Of a DNA stretch of 58,199 nt, positions 42,225 through 52,503 are shown piece after piece. Below the pieces are notes generated by a model. That model did no database searches. It saw only the letters and a list, made by a program, of their open reading frames with translations, and was not told the DNA's origin. The stretch is from Acidimicrobiaceae bacterium (GTDB taxonomy: Bacteria > Actinomycetota > Acidimicrobiia > Acidimicrobiales > RAAP-2), in contig PNAT01000188.1 of assembly GCA_003169675.1 (NCBI GenBank), positions 24,637 to 82,835 on the forward strand, in the 5' to 3' direction. The position numbers and the translations under genes were made by a program. The first letter of the stretch is position 1; each line of letters opens with the position of its first letter.

Positions 42225-42905
42225 TCAGAGAACCCGCAATGCCCCCGGGTGGGCGCGCTCGGCTCGGGTGAACGCCCTGAGGGTGGCGACGCCACCCACA
42301 CGGGCGCGGGCAAGATCCACGCAGAGCGCGAGGCACACCTCCACGGCGGCGGGAGGTGGGTCGGGTGCGCTCCAGCCGCTCACGCTGGCCGCCAGGTCGT
42401 CGCCGTGCACGATCACTTCGAGCACGCGAGTGCGCAGGTAATCCGACAGAGGCGCCCGGCCTTCGGGGACCCGCGCCGACGGCATCGCACGATCGGCCCG
42501 GGCCTGGGGAAGCACGCGGGCCAACTCGTCACGTGAGGCCATGCAGGCGGCCGCCACGGCCCCGGGGCCTTGGCGGGCAAACTCCTCCGCACGGGCGCGC
42601 AGCAACGCGAAGAGCGGATCGTCGTCACCCGGATCGGCCATCCGGTTGGGGCCGAAGTACTCCCCCACCAGCACCACGCGACCGCCCGATGGCTCCGGAT
42701 CGGCCAGGAGTTGCTCCAGCCGGAGCAGGCCCCCTTGCACGGCGTGGGCCGCCACCCCACCGACGGTGTAGTGCGCCAGTGCGCTCGGCCCGTCCCAGAC
42801 CGATGCCACGTCGTCATGGCGCAGGAGTTCGATCAGCCAGGCCACCGCACTGAGGTAGGTCGCCACCTCGTCGGCCGCAAGTAGGCGCGGTCGATCGGTT
42901 GTCAT
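42225..42905 (-). CDS. DinB-like, probable mycothiol-dependent maleylpyruvate-isomerase-family protein
   Basis: A 226-residue protein resembling actinobacterial metal-binding mycothiol-dependent proteins. Family-like stretches are WLIELLRHDDVASVWDGPSALAHYTVGGVAAHAVQGG in part and LRTRVLEVIVHGDDLAASV, in which HGDDLA supplies the second half of the metal-binding set and AAHAVQ the first. The reaction cannot be assigned. The ATG at 42905 overlaps the stop of the upstream glycosyltransferase-like gene as ATGA, which fixes the start. Confidence 0.75.
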   Translation of the reverse strand: MTTDRPRLLAADEVATYLSAVAWLIELLRHDDVASVWDGPSALAHYTVGGVAAHAVQGGLLRLEQLLADPEPSGGRVVLVGEYFGPNRMADPGDDDPLFALLRARAEEFARQGPGAVAAACMASRDELARVLPQARADRAMPSARVPEGRAPLSDYLRTRVLEVIVHGDDLAASVSGWSAPDPPPAAVEVCLALCVDLARARVGGVATLRAFTRAERAHPGALRVL

Positions 42906-44656
42906 GCCCCGTTCACCCGATGGCTGACCGAGCCGGTGCAGAGGGGCGGAGGGGCCGGCGGGCCCGCCGCACTCGTCGGGGCACTCGTGAAGTGGTACAG
43001 CAAGATGGTGCCGCCCAGAGTTCCCACCGGACAGTAGCCACGGAGCCAGGCCAACGCGTCCCGGTCGGCGCTGGTCAGATCGCTGGCCGACGCGGCCACC
43101 CAACCCAGGACTGCGTGTGGCGGGATGCCGATGAGGGCCCTGGCCCCGGGCACGTCCCGGGGCGTGATCCCGCGAGGCCCGAAGTAGGCCACGTAGGGGT
43201 GGTGGCTCCGGCTCCACGTGGCCAGGAGGGTGAGGTCCTGGCCCCAGTCCAGGTTGGAGTCGGTGGCCACGCGGTACCCCGGCCGGAACGGTGCCGCCGT
43301 GGAGGAGATCGAATGGGGGAAGGAGAGCGCCGTCGTCACCGCGGCCAAGCCGAGGACCGCCCCGAGCGCGACCGCGGCCAACCGCCGCCCGACCACCAGG
43401 GCGATCGGTGATGCGACGGCGATCCACAGTGCGAGGGAGGGCAACAGGTACCGCACCCCGAGCGTGCGGGGATTTGGAAGCTCGACCACGAACAGGATGA
43501 CCGCCGGCAGCGCCACCGCGATGAGCGTGTGATGCCACGTCGAGCGTTGAATTCTTCCCGAACGGACGAGGCCCACCAACGCCAGTGTCCCGCCCACGAG
43601 CATCACCAGGACTGGCGCGGGGAGTTTGACCACGAGCGCTACCGGCCAGAACCAGAGGTTGGCTCCCGTCCAGGCGTGGCCGATGAGGAAACCGGGGGCG
43701 GCGCCGGTGTCGTGGGTGGCCAGATACCCGAGGCCCTCTCCGTACGGCTGTGGGAGAACCACCCAGGAGTGGATGACCACGCTCGGGTTGATCGCGATGT
43801 AGGGAAGCCAGATGGTGAACCACGCCACCACGAGGACCAGTCCGGCCGGCCGCCACGGCGCCCAGGACCTCCCACCCGCCCGCCTTCCCACCAGGACCAC
43901 CACTCCGACGGCCAGCCCGATCAGCAGGAGACCAGTCACTTGAGCCGAGGCGGCGGCGCCAGAGGCCGCCCCCACCCACCACAGCGATCTGCGATCACGA
44001 CGGTCGAGCCAACGCACGAGAGAGAGGGACACCAAAACGGTGGTCAGGGCGAACGGGAGGTCGACACCGTCGACGTGGCCGAGTCCGAGGACCAACGGGT
44101 CGAGCAGCCACAGCAATGCGGCCACCACCCCGGGCCACGGACCGAAGAGGCGCGACGCCAGCGCAAAGAGGGCCAGGGCCATCAGAACGCACTCCACCAA
44201 AGGGATGACACGAGCCGCCACCGTCACCTTGTGCATGGTGCCGGCCTGCATTTGGGACGCCACGAAGCGGGCCCCGTAGGCCCGCTCGTCATTGCGGTTC
44301 CAGTGGCCGTCACCCGGCACGACGGGGTGGACGATCAGGACGGGGAGTGCCGCGAGCACCTTGAAGAGAGGTGGGTGCTCCGCGTTGTCGGCCAGGTCGT
44401 GGTGGAGGATGGCCGCCACGCCCGATGACACGTACACCGGCTCGTCGTAGGTGGCGGAGTCGTGCCAGGCCTCGAAGGCAGCCAGCACCAGGAAGGCGAC
44501 GGCAGCGGCCACGACGATGGAGAGGCCCATCAACGCGGCGCGCCGGGACCCCGACCTGGCCCTGGTCGGTCGATCGGCTGGTGGCAATGGTCCCGTCGTC
44601 GTCTCCCTGGTCCGGCCCGGCCCTGATGAGGTCAGCAGGCTAGGATTGTCACACAT
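42902..44656 (-). CDS. GT39/ArnT-like polytopic glycosyltransferase family protein
   Basis: A large membrane protein of up to 584 residues with about 11-12 hydrophobic segments. The first loop after membrane segment 1 has TYDEPVYVSSGVAAI, with the acidic pair expected in GT-C enzymes, and AEHPPLFKVLAALPV, the H-P-P-L-F form common in dolichyl-phosphate mannosyltransferase and ArnT relatives. Such enzymes transfer a sugar from a polyprenyl-phosphate donor to a protein or lipid outside the membrane. The ATG at 44656 may be too early; ATG 44530 just before the first membrane helix is possible. Confidence 0.75.
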   Translation of the reverse strand: MCDNPSLLTSSGPGRTRETTTGPLPPADRPTRARSGSRRAALMGLSIVVAAAVAFLVLAAFEAWHDSATYDEPVYVSSGVAAILHHDLADNAEHPPLFKVLAALPVLIVHPVVPGDGHWNRNDERAYGARFVASQMQAGTMHKVTVAARVIPLVECVLMALALFALASRLFGPWPGVVAALLWLLDPLVLGLGHVDGVDLPFALTTVLVSLSLVRWLDRRDRRSLWWVGAASGAAASAQVTGLLLIGLAVGVVVLVGRRAGGRSWAPWRPAGLVLVVAWFTIWLPYIAINPSVVIHSWVVLPQPYGEGLGYLATHDTGAAPGFLIGHAWTGANLWFWPVALVVKLPAPVLVMLVGGTLALVGLVRSGRIQRSTWHHTLIAVALPAVILFVVELPNPRTLGVRYLLPSLALWIAVASPIALVVGRRLAAVALGAVLGLAAVTTALSFPHSISSTAAPFRPGYRVATDSNLDWGQDLTLLATWSRSHHPYVAYFGPRGITPRDVPGARALIGIPPHAVLGWVAASASDLTSADRDALAWLRGYCPVGTLGGTILLYHFTSAPTSAAGPPAPPPLCTGSVSHRVNGA

Positions 44657-44764
44657 TCGTAACGATGCGACCCGAACTGGGCGGCCTCGAAACCCCGGCC
44701 GTCAAGGGGCAACGTAGGGTCCTCGGCGGGGGCACCCGACGGGATTCTGCCCCAATCCATCTCC

Positions 44765-45895
44765 ATGACGACCACCGAAGAAGATCAAGATCTCAGTCCT
44801 CCTGCGGCCGCGCTGGCCGGGGATCATGACGGCACCGCTCCCCTCGGCGCCGGGAGCCTTCCTCACGATCGGCGGTCCTTCGTGGGCTGGGCCGCCGGCC
44901 GTTGGACCGATCCCGGCAGGCGTCGGGTCACCGTCGGGTGGGCGGTGCTCGGGGCCAGCGTCATTGTGTATTTCCTCCTGGCCGGCATCCCGTGGTCCCT
45001 CAATTGGGTCTTCGCCTATATCACGGCCGGGCTCATCGTCTCGAGTCTGGGCACCGGTGTGCGCTGGAAGCGGCTTCTCCTCGACTGGTTGCCCTTCTAC
45101 CTGGTCCTCGTCTTGTACGACCTCCTGCGTGACTACGCGTCGCACACCCTGTGGGCTCCGTTCGTCAAACCCCAAGCATGGTTCGACGCGCACCTCTTGG
45201 GAGGAGTCGCTCCCGCGGTCCAGCTCCAACATTGGCTCTTTACCCCGGGCCTGCATTTTTGGGACTACCTGGTGTGGTGTTGCTACATGACCCACTTCTT
45301 CGCGGCCTTCGTCATCGCCGGCGTGCTGTGGAAGGTGAACCATGCGAAGTTCAGGCGCTTCACGGCCCTCTTCGTGGGATTGACCTTTGCCGGCTATGTC
45401 ACCTACGTGCTGTACCCCGCCATGCCGCCGTGGATGGCGTACCAGACCGGCCATCTGGGGCCGGTGACGAGGATCGTCCCGGTGGTGCTCAATCACCTTC
45501 ATCTCCACTCCGGTGCCGCCGTCTTCACGGGCGGAAGCAAATTCGACAACACCGTGGCCGCCATGCCGTCGTTGCACGGTGCCTACCCCATGCTCATCTG
45601 CCTCTTCTTCTGGAAGGGCGCCAGTCTCCCCAAGCGCGTCTTGCTGGCGGCCTACCCCATCTGCATGGCCTTCACCCTCGTCTACAGCGGTGAGCACTTT
45701 GTGATCGACATCTTCGTGGGCTGGATCTACGCCGCGGGCGCCTACTACGTCGGGACCAAACTGCTCGACCGCTGGGAGGCCAGGAAGCTGGGCCGGCAGC
45801 TGGGCTCCACGACCGACGGCGGGGATCCCTCTCTCCCGGCGACGGCGGGGGATGCCACGGTGTCGAGTTCGCGGCCGCTGCCCGTCGGCGGGTAG
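44765..45895 (+). CDS. PAP2-superfamily membrane phosphatase/transferase (AUR1-like)
   Basis: A 376-residue membrane protein with about six hydrophobic segments. The PAP2 signature halves are AAMPSLHGAYPM and VYSGEHFVIDIFVGW, supplying the catalytic histidines; the first Lys/Arg motif lies earlier and is weaker. The arrangement resembles Aur1/inositol-phosphoceramide-synthase-like members, which move phospho-head groups between lipids, but simple lipid phosphatase activity is equally possible. It is divergent from the GT-C gene and lies beside other envelope genes. Confidence 0.85.
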   Translation: MTTTEEDQDLSPPAAALAGDHDGTAPLGAGSLPHDRRSFVGWAAGRWTDPGRRRVTVGWAVLGASVIVYFLLAGIPWSLNWVFAYITAGLIVSSLGTGVRWKRLLLDWLPFYLVLVLYDLLRDYASHTLWAPFVKPQAWFDAHLLGGVAPAVQLQHWLFTPGLHFWDYLVWCCYMTHFFAAFVIAGVLWKVNHAKFRRFTALFVGLTFAGYVTYVLYPAMPPWMAYQTGHLGPVTRIVPVVLNHLHLHSGAAVFTGGSKFDNTVAAMPSLHGAYPMLICLFFWKGASLPKRVLLAAYPICMAFTLVYSGEHFVIDIFVGWIYAAGAYYVGTKLLDRWEARKLGRQLGSTTDGGDPSLPATAGDATVSSSRPLPVGG

Positions 45896-45938
45896 GCCGT
45901 CGCCCTATGGTTGTGGCCCCGGGGACACCTTCGATTCA

Positions 45939-45950
45939 CCCGACGTCGGG
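45939..45950. repeat. Perfect 12-base palindrome upstream of egtB
   Basis: CCCGACGTCGGG is a perfect palindrome about 130 bases before the egtB start and 44 bases after the PAP2 gene. It could be an operator or a weak hairpin; no T tract follows. Confidence 0.35.
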
Positions 45951-46080
45951 CAGGACGACCTGGCCTTTGTGCCACGGAGAGCGGTCGCGCCGTTGCCGGG
46001 GGACATCTGGGTAGGGTGGCCGCAACGAACTGCCTGTATGGCGCCCCCGCTCTCGCTGGAGCGGTGAAGGGACGGATCTG

Positions 46081-47343
46081 ATGTCGGAGGACAGCGGGTG
46101 GACGATGCCATCAGATCTCACCGCGGCCTACGCTCAGGTGCGCTCGACCACTGAACGTCTGGCCGCTCCGTTGAGCGCCGAAGACCAGACGATCCAATCG
46201 ATGCCCGACGCCAGCCCGACCAAGTGGCACCGGGCCCACGTGACGTGGTTCTTCGAAACCTTCATCCTCGGCCCACACGCCAGCGGCTATCGGCCCTTCA
46301 ACGATGCGTTCGCCTACATTTTCAACTCGTACTACGAGGCACTCGGTGATCGCCACCCCCGAAACGAGCGCGGACTGATCTCGCGTCCCGGCATCGAAGA
46401 AGTGGGCCGGTACCGGCGCCACGTCGACGACGCCATGCACTCGCTCCTCTCGGGGTCGCTCGAGCCGGAACTGGCAGACCTGGTGATGCTCGGACTCCAT
46501 CACGAGCAGCAGCACCAGGAGCTTCTCCTGATGGACATCAAACATGTCCTCTCACGCAATCCCCTCCGCCCGACCTATCTCCCAGCCGGCGACTCCGGGA
46601 CCTGCGCCGCCCCGCCCAAGGCACGGTGGATTGAGCACGCCAGCGGCGTGGTGGAGATCGGGCACGCCGGGGGGGCCTTCGGCTTCGACAACGAATTCCC
46701 CCGCTACCCGGTGCACCTGAGCCCCTTCGCGCTGGCTGATCGGCCGGTGACCTGCGGCGAATGGCTGTCCTTCATGGAGGACGGTGGTTACGCCCGACCT
46801 GAATTCTGGCTCTCCGACGGATGGTCCGTGGTCATGGGGCAGGCCTGGCGGGCGCCCTTGTACTGGTTCACCGATCCGGATGACCCCGACACCTGGCTCC
46901 AGTTCACCCTCTCGGGCGTGCGGCCCGTCGAGCCCGACGAGCCGGTGTGCCACGTGAGCTACTACGAAGCCGACGCCTTCGCCCATTGGACCGGAATGCG
47001 CCTGCCGACCGAGGCCGAATGGGAAACCGTGGCGTCCGCCCAGGCCGAGGGCGACAACTTCCTCGGTGAGGGTTCGCCTCACCCGCGTCCGGCCATCTCC
47101 ACCAACGCCCTGTTCGGCGATGTGTGGGAATGGACGTCGAGCGCGTATACCCCCTATCCGGGCTTCCGGGCCGCACCGGGTGCCGTCGGGGAGTACAACG
47201 GGAAGTTCATGGTCAGCCAGTACGTGCTTCGTGGTGGGTGCTGTGCCACGCCTCCGGGTCACACGCGCACCACCTACCGGAACTTCTTCCCACCCGGTGC
47301 CCGGTGGGCCTTCAGTGGTGTTCGCCTGGCGCGGGATCCCTGA
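46081..47343 (+). CDS. egtB: Ergothioneine biosynthesis sulfoxide synthase EgtB
   Basis: A non-heme iron enzyme that joins hercynine to a thiol donor with O2. 420 residues. The DinB-like N-domain supplies iron ligands: His in TKWHRAHVTWFFE and the pair in HHEQQHQELLLMD. The stretch FNSYYEALGDRHPR resembles EgtB proteins from operons with only egtB and egtD. The C-terminal FGE-sulfatase-like domain starts near 190 and contains VCHVSYYEADAFAHWTGMRLPTEAEWE in part and GDVWEWTSSAYTPYPGF. An ATG at 46108 is an alternative start. It precedes egtD by five bases. Confidence 0.95.
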   Translation: MSEDSGWTMPSDLTAAYAQVRSTTERLAAPLSAEDQTIQSMPDASPTKWHRAHVTWFFETFILGPHASGYRPFNDAFAYIFNSYYEALGDRHPRNERGLISRPGIEEVGRYRRHVDDAMHSLLSGSLEPELADLVMLGLHHEQQHQELLLMDIKHVLSRNPLRPTYLPAGDSGTCAAPPKARWIEHASGVVEIGHAGGAFGFDNEFPRYPVHLSPFALADRPVTCGEWLSFMEDGGYARPEFWLSDGWSVVMGQAWRAPLYWFTDPDDPDTWLQFTLSGVRPVEPDEPVCHVSYYEADAFAHWTGMRLPTEAEWETVASAQAEGDNFLGEGSPHPRPAISTNALFGDVWEWTSSAYTPYPGFRAAPGAVGEYNGKFMVSQYVLRGGCCATPPGHTRTTYRNFFPPGARWAFSGVRLARDP

Positions 47344-47348
47344 ACGAC

Positions 47349-48320
47349 ATGGCCTTCACCATTGATGTGCACCTTTCACCCGATGACGTGCGCCGCCAAA
47401 TGCGGAACGATGCCCTGGCCGGCCTGCAGGCGGAGCACAAGTCCATTCCGCCCGTCTGGTTCTACGACGAACGGGGTAGCCAGCTCTTCGAGGAGATCAC
47501 CCGGCTTCCCGAGTACTACCCCACCCGGGCCGAGCGCCGCTTGTTGGTAGCCCACGCACCGGCCATCGCCGAAATGTCCAAGGCCGATACCTTGGTCGAA
47601 CTCGGTGCCGGAGCCTGTGACAAGACCCGCATCCTCCTCGACGCGCTCCAGGACGCCGGCACCCTGGCTCGGTACGTGCCCTTCGATGTCAGTGACGGAT
47701 TTCTGAGGAACGCCGCCGCCACGCTGTCGGTCGAGTACGCCTCGTTGGCGATTCACCTGGTCATCGGTGACTTTCACCATCACCTGGCCGAGATCCCAAC
47801 CGAAGGGAGGCGCCTGGTGGCCTTCTTGGGGGGCACCATCGGCAACCTCGACCCTTCCCAGCGGGCTCGCTTTCTCTTCGATCTCAATTGCACCATGTCG
47901 AGCGACGACTGCCTGCTGCTCGGAACCGATCTCGTGAAGGATCGCACCCGCCTGGTGAAGGCGTACGACGACGAGGCCGGAGTCACCGCCGCCTTCAATC
48001 GGAATGTCCTCCATGTGCTCAACGAACAGCTGGCTGGCGATTTCGATCCAGAGCTCTTCAGCCACGTCGCCCTGTGGAATGAGGGGACCCAGTGCATAGA
48101 GATGCGCCTCCGGGCCGGGCAGACAACGGAGGTCACCTTGCACGACGCCGGCATCACCGTGCAGTTCCACGAAGGAGAGGAACTCCTCACCGAGATCAGC
48201 GCGAAGTTCACACCTGAGGGTGTCGCGGCCGAGCTCATGGAAGCTGGCTTTGTGGTCGAAGGGACGTGGGGAGCCGATCAGGGAGAGTTCATGCTCTCCC
48301 TGGCCCATCCCTACTGCTGA
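47349..48320 (+). CDS. egtD: L-histidine N-alpha-methyltransferase EgtD
   Basis: The SAM-dependent enzyme that trimethylates histidine to hercynine. 323 residues. Family marks are RLPEYYPTRAERRLL, the SAM loop VELGAGACDKTRILLDAL, VPFDVSDGFLR, FLGGTIGNLDP with the substrate-binding Asn, and LTEISAKF, where Glu and Ser bind the imidazole ring in the characterised enzyme. The ATG at 47349 is set by the egtB stop five bases upstream. egtA, egtC and egtE are not present. The 3' end overlaps the convergent YfhO-like gene by ten bases. Confidence 0.96.
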   Translation: MAFTIDVHLSPDDVRRQMRNDALAGLQAEHKSIPPVWFYDERGSQLFEEITRLPEYYPTRAERRLLVAHAPAIAEMSKADTLVELGAGACDKTRILLDALQDAGTLARYVPFDVSDGFLRNAAATLSVEYASLAIHLVIGDFHHHLAEIPTEGRRLVAFLGGTIGNLDPSQRARFLFDLNCTMSSDDCLLLGTDLVKDRTRLVKAYDDEAGVTAAFNRNVLHVLNEQLAGDFDPELFSHVALWNEGTQCIEMRLRAGQTTEVTLHDAGITVQFHEGEELLTEISAKFTPEGVAAELMEAGFVVEGTWGADQGEFMLSLAHPYC

Positions 48321-51010
48321 GGCCCCGCCTGCCGCCGACGCGGCCGGCCGCGAGCGAGTTTGGCGATGAGAAGGGCGATGAGAACCAGGCCGGCCGACAT
48401 GCTGAGGAGGCCGGCCGCCACAATGTGCGGCGGCCGGTACTCGAAGGTCACCACATCGGTGCCGGGGGGAATCTGGAGCTGCTGCACCAAGTTGTGATCC
48501 GTCACTGCCACCGCCCGTGGGGATCCACCATTCACGGTGACCGAACCTTCCCACCCTGGATCCCACGCCACGTCGCGTACGACGGACGATGCCCGGTCGA
48601 CGTGCACCTTGATCACTTCTGACTTGGTGTTACTGGAGAGCACCGTCACCGGTGGGGAACTTTCCCCCACCGGGGTGACGACAAATATCGGCTTCGGCGG
48701 AAGCCGCCGGACATAGAGCACGTACCCGTGCACAGTTCCCGCTTGGCGCCAGATACTGGGACTGAGGGACCTTGACAGGGAGCCATCAAGCTCGAAGTCC
48801 CGTTGGTTGACCGAGATGATCGCTTGGTAGCCGGGGATCACACCCGAGACCACGCCGACGGCGAGCCCGACGGCGCTTCCTGCGGGCAAGGCACCGGTGG
48901 CGGCCAAGGCCCCCCTGGTCAGCGTGACGTCGGGACCCCAGTTGGTCCCACCCGAGGGTCGTAGCTTCCCGAAGCGAACCGTCGTGGTGGACGCCGTCGC
49001 CGCGGTGAACAACAGCGTGGCGGACACGGGATCAATCGACTGGCCGAAGAATTCCGACGATGTCTGCGCTGAGTGCAGGGGCGGTTGCGCGCTCGTGTAG
49101 AACGGGTAGAAGGGGTCGGTGAAGTCCGGCGGGTTGCCGAACGGCACCACGGGATCGAGCCCATGATTCTCCGTCATGTGCTGTGCCGCGGCCAGGGTGG
49201 TGGGTTGCCCGCTCACGGGGACGAGGAAGTACTCGGGTATCGTCAGGATCTCCTGCAGGTCCAACCGATCGAGGGTTCCCGAGGCCAACTCGTTGATATT
49301 CAGCTCGCCCAGATTGTGCGTCTGCGTGACCGCGCTGTAGTTCCCGTTGACAATGGAGGCGTAGCCGGCCACCGAAGGCAGGCGCGCCAGAATGTTGAGA
49401 TCCGGGAGGCCCGTGATGGTGTCAGGGGAGGAGGCAATGCTCATGGGGTCGTAGACATCGAATCGACCACCTGGGACCGCATGGGCCGCCACCAGTTGCT
49501 CCACCGACGAGCGGCCGGCCAGTACTGAATTCAACGGGTAGGTGGCCAGCTGACTGGTGAGGGCCACCAGGCCCAGATCGAAAGCCACGAAGACGGTGAC
49601 CGCACCCATCCACCAACGAGCCGGCAGCCTGATACGCAGCCAGATGATGACGACCGCCGTGGTGCAGAACATCAACGCGGTCACCGTCGCCACTCGAGTC
49701 GTGCCTATGAAGCTCGCAAAGGCCGAGACGCCTGCCAATCGCCGCAGGAGAGCGCCGGGTCCGAAGAGGGCCCAGGCGGTGAGCCCGGCGACCAGGCCGA
49801 GCGGGAGCAGGGCCATGGCCCGGTCGAACTTCACCAGGTTGTGGCGGGAGTCAGGGAGCCGGTCAATCCATCCGGCGAAGAGGACGCAGAGAGCGAGCGA
49901 GACGTCAATCATGTTGCGGCTCTGCAACCTTTGGTGGCCATAGAGGGGGATGGCGTTGAAGAGGTGCTCGAGCGGGGTATTCGATCCGAGAGCCAGGAGG
50001 AGGCCAAGGAGGCCCACGAGGTACCACGTCCGCCGCTCGCGCCCGGGCAGTCGGCTGGGCCAGCGGGGGTGCCACAGCGCCACCAGCGCCATGATGGGCA
50101 GGATCCCCACATAGATCCCCACCTCGGGCAGGTTGTACTGGCTGAAGAAACTGTTTTCTCCCAGGTGGCCATAGCCGCCATAGAGGTAGGGCACGACGGA
50201 CAGGAAACCGAACACTGGCGGGTAGCTTCCAGCCACCGTGAATCCGGCGTTCAGGCCACGTTGGGAGTTGGCGATGGCATTGAGCCCGGGCCACCATTGG
50301 ACGGCCGCCAGGGACAGGGCCAGCGCGGCACCCGCGCTTCCCCGGGTCAGAACCCTCCACCAGCGGCCCCGGTCGACACCGGCTGAGAGCGCCGCGTAGG
50401 CGATGATCAGGATTGTCTCATCGAGCATCGCCTCGGGGGCGCCAGCGAGGATGACCGTGGCAAAGGCCACACCAAGCAGGATGGACCACCGCCAACGGCC
50501 GTCTCGGATGATGTGCAGGACGGCCAGCAGCATCCAAGGGATGGCGACGAATCCTTCCGTCATGTCCACGTGGTTGACCTGACTCAACACCGTCCCCGAG
50601 AAGGCGAACGTCGCGGCGGCCAGCAGGCACGCCATGGTCGAGAGAGCCAGGGCCCGCAGGAAGGTGTACATCCCGATCGCCACGGCTGAGAAGAGGATGA
50701 TTTCGGTGGCCATCCACGCCACGCGGTCAGGCAGGATCACAAAGAGGCCCACGAGGGGGTAGAAGGCCCCGGCATTGAAATCGGCCAGAAGAGGCGATCC
50801 ACTGAAGATGTACTGATTCCAGTAGGGCAATTGCCCGTGCCCCAGCATGGAGCCGACCAGCACGTGGAGGGGGTAGTTCTGTTGAAGGTTGTCGCCGGTC
50901 AGGAGAAGGTGGCCGGAGATGAGGTCAGGCAATATGAAGGCGGCGGAGGGGATGCCAATCAGGACGAGGTAGGGCCAAAGAGGGCCGACATGGTCTCGAA
51001 TGCGATTCAC
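48311..51010 (-). CDS. YfhO-like polytopic membrane protein (putative glycosyltransferase)
   Basis: A very large membrane protein of 899 residues with about 12-13 hydrophobic segments in the first 450 residues, then a long extracytoplasmic domain and one C-terminal segment near 865-885. The N-terminal loop SGHLLLTGDNLQQNYPLHVLVG in part, PYWNQYIFSGSPLLADFNAGAFYPLV in part and ATFAFSGTVLSQVNHVDM are typical of YfhO proteins. YfhO of Bacillus is implicated in glycosylating lipoteichoic acid; other members are unassigned. It follows the sulfoquinovose synthase gene, so a sulfosugar or related donor is worth considering. Confidence 0.85.
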   Translation of the reverse strand: MNRIRDHVGPLWPYLVLIGIPSAAFILPDLISGHLLLTGDNLQQNYPLHVLVGSMLGHGQLPYWNQYIFSGSPLLADFNAGAFYPLVGLFVILPDRVAWMATEIILFSAVAIGMYTFLRALALSTMACLLAAATFAFSGTVLSQVNHVDMTEGFVAIPWMLLAVLHIIRDGRWRWSILLGVAFATVILAGAPEAMLDETILIIAYAALSAGVDRGRWWRVLTRGSAGAALALSLAAVQWWPGLNAIANSQRGLNAGFTVAGSYPPVFGFLSVVPYLYGGYGHLGENSFFSQYNLPEVGIYVGILPIMALVALWHPRWPSRLPGRERRTWYLVGLLGLLLALGSNTPLEHLFNAIPLYGHQRLQSRNMIDVSLALCVLFAGWIDRLPDSRHNLVKFDRAMALLPLGLVAGLTAWALFGPGALLRRLAGVSAFASFIGTTRVATVTALMFCTTAVVIIWLRIRLPARWWMGAVTVFVAFDLGLVALTSQLATYPLNSVLAGRSSVEQLVAAHAVPGGRFDVYDPMSIASSPDTITGLPDLNILARLPSVAGYASIVNGNYSAVTQTHNLGELNINELASGTLDRLDLQEILTIPEYFLVPVSGQPTTLAAAQHMTENHGLDPVVPFGNPPDFTDPFYPFYTSAQPPLHSAQTSSEFFGQSIDPVSATLLFTAATASTTTVRFGKLRPSGGTNWGPDVTLTRGALAATGALPAGSAVGLAVGVVSGVIPGYQAIISVNQRDFELDGSLSRSLSPSIWRQAGTVHGYVLYVRRLPPKPIFVVTPVGESSPPVTVLSSNTKSEVIKVHVDRASSVVRDVAWDPGWEGSVTVNGGSPRAVAVTDHNLVQQLQIPPGTDVVTFEYRPPHIVAAGLLSMSAGLVLIALLIAKLARGRPRRRQAGPQQ

Positions 51011-51115
51011 TGACGACCGAGATGCCTTCCGGGAGTGCGAGGCACGTCATGTGCTTCGGAGGCCACCGTGACGCGAACGGCATGAAACCTAGCGCCGATC
51101 GCGAACGGTGTGCTC

Positions 51116-52411
<1,296 letters not shown>

Positions 52412-52503
52412 TTAAGGAATTCGCGAACCCCAAATTGCGACATTCGTATGACAAACCCAGTGCAGTTCGGAGGGGGTTTTTAACTCTGGCCGAGCAATCT
52501 GAC

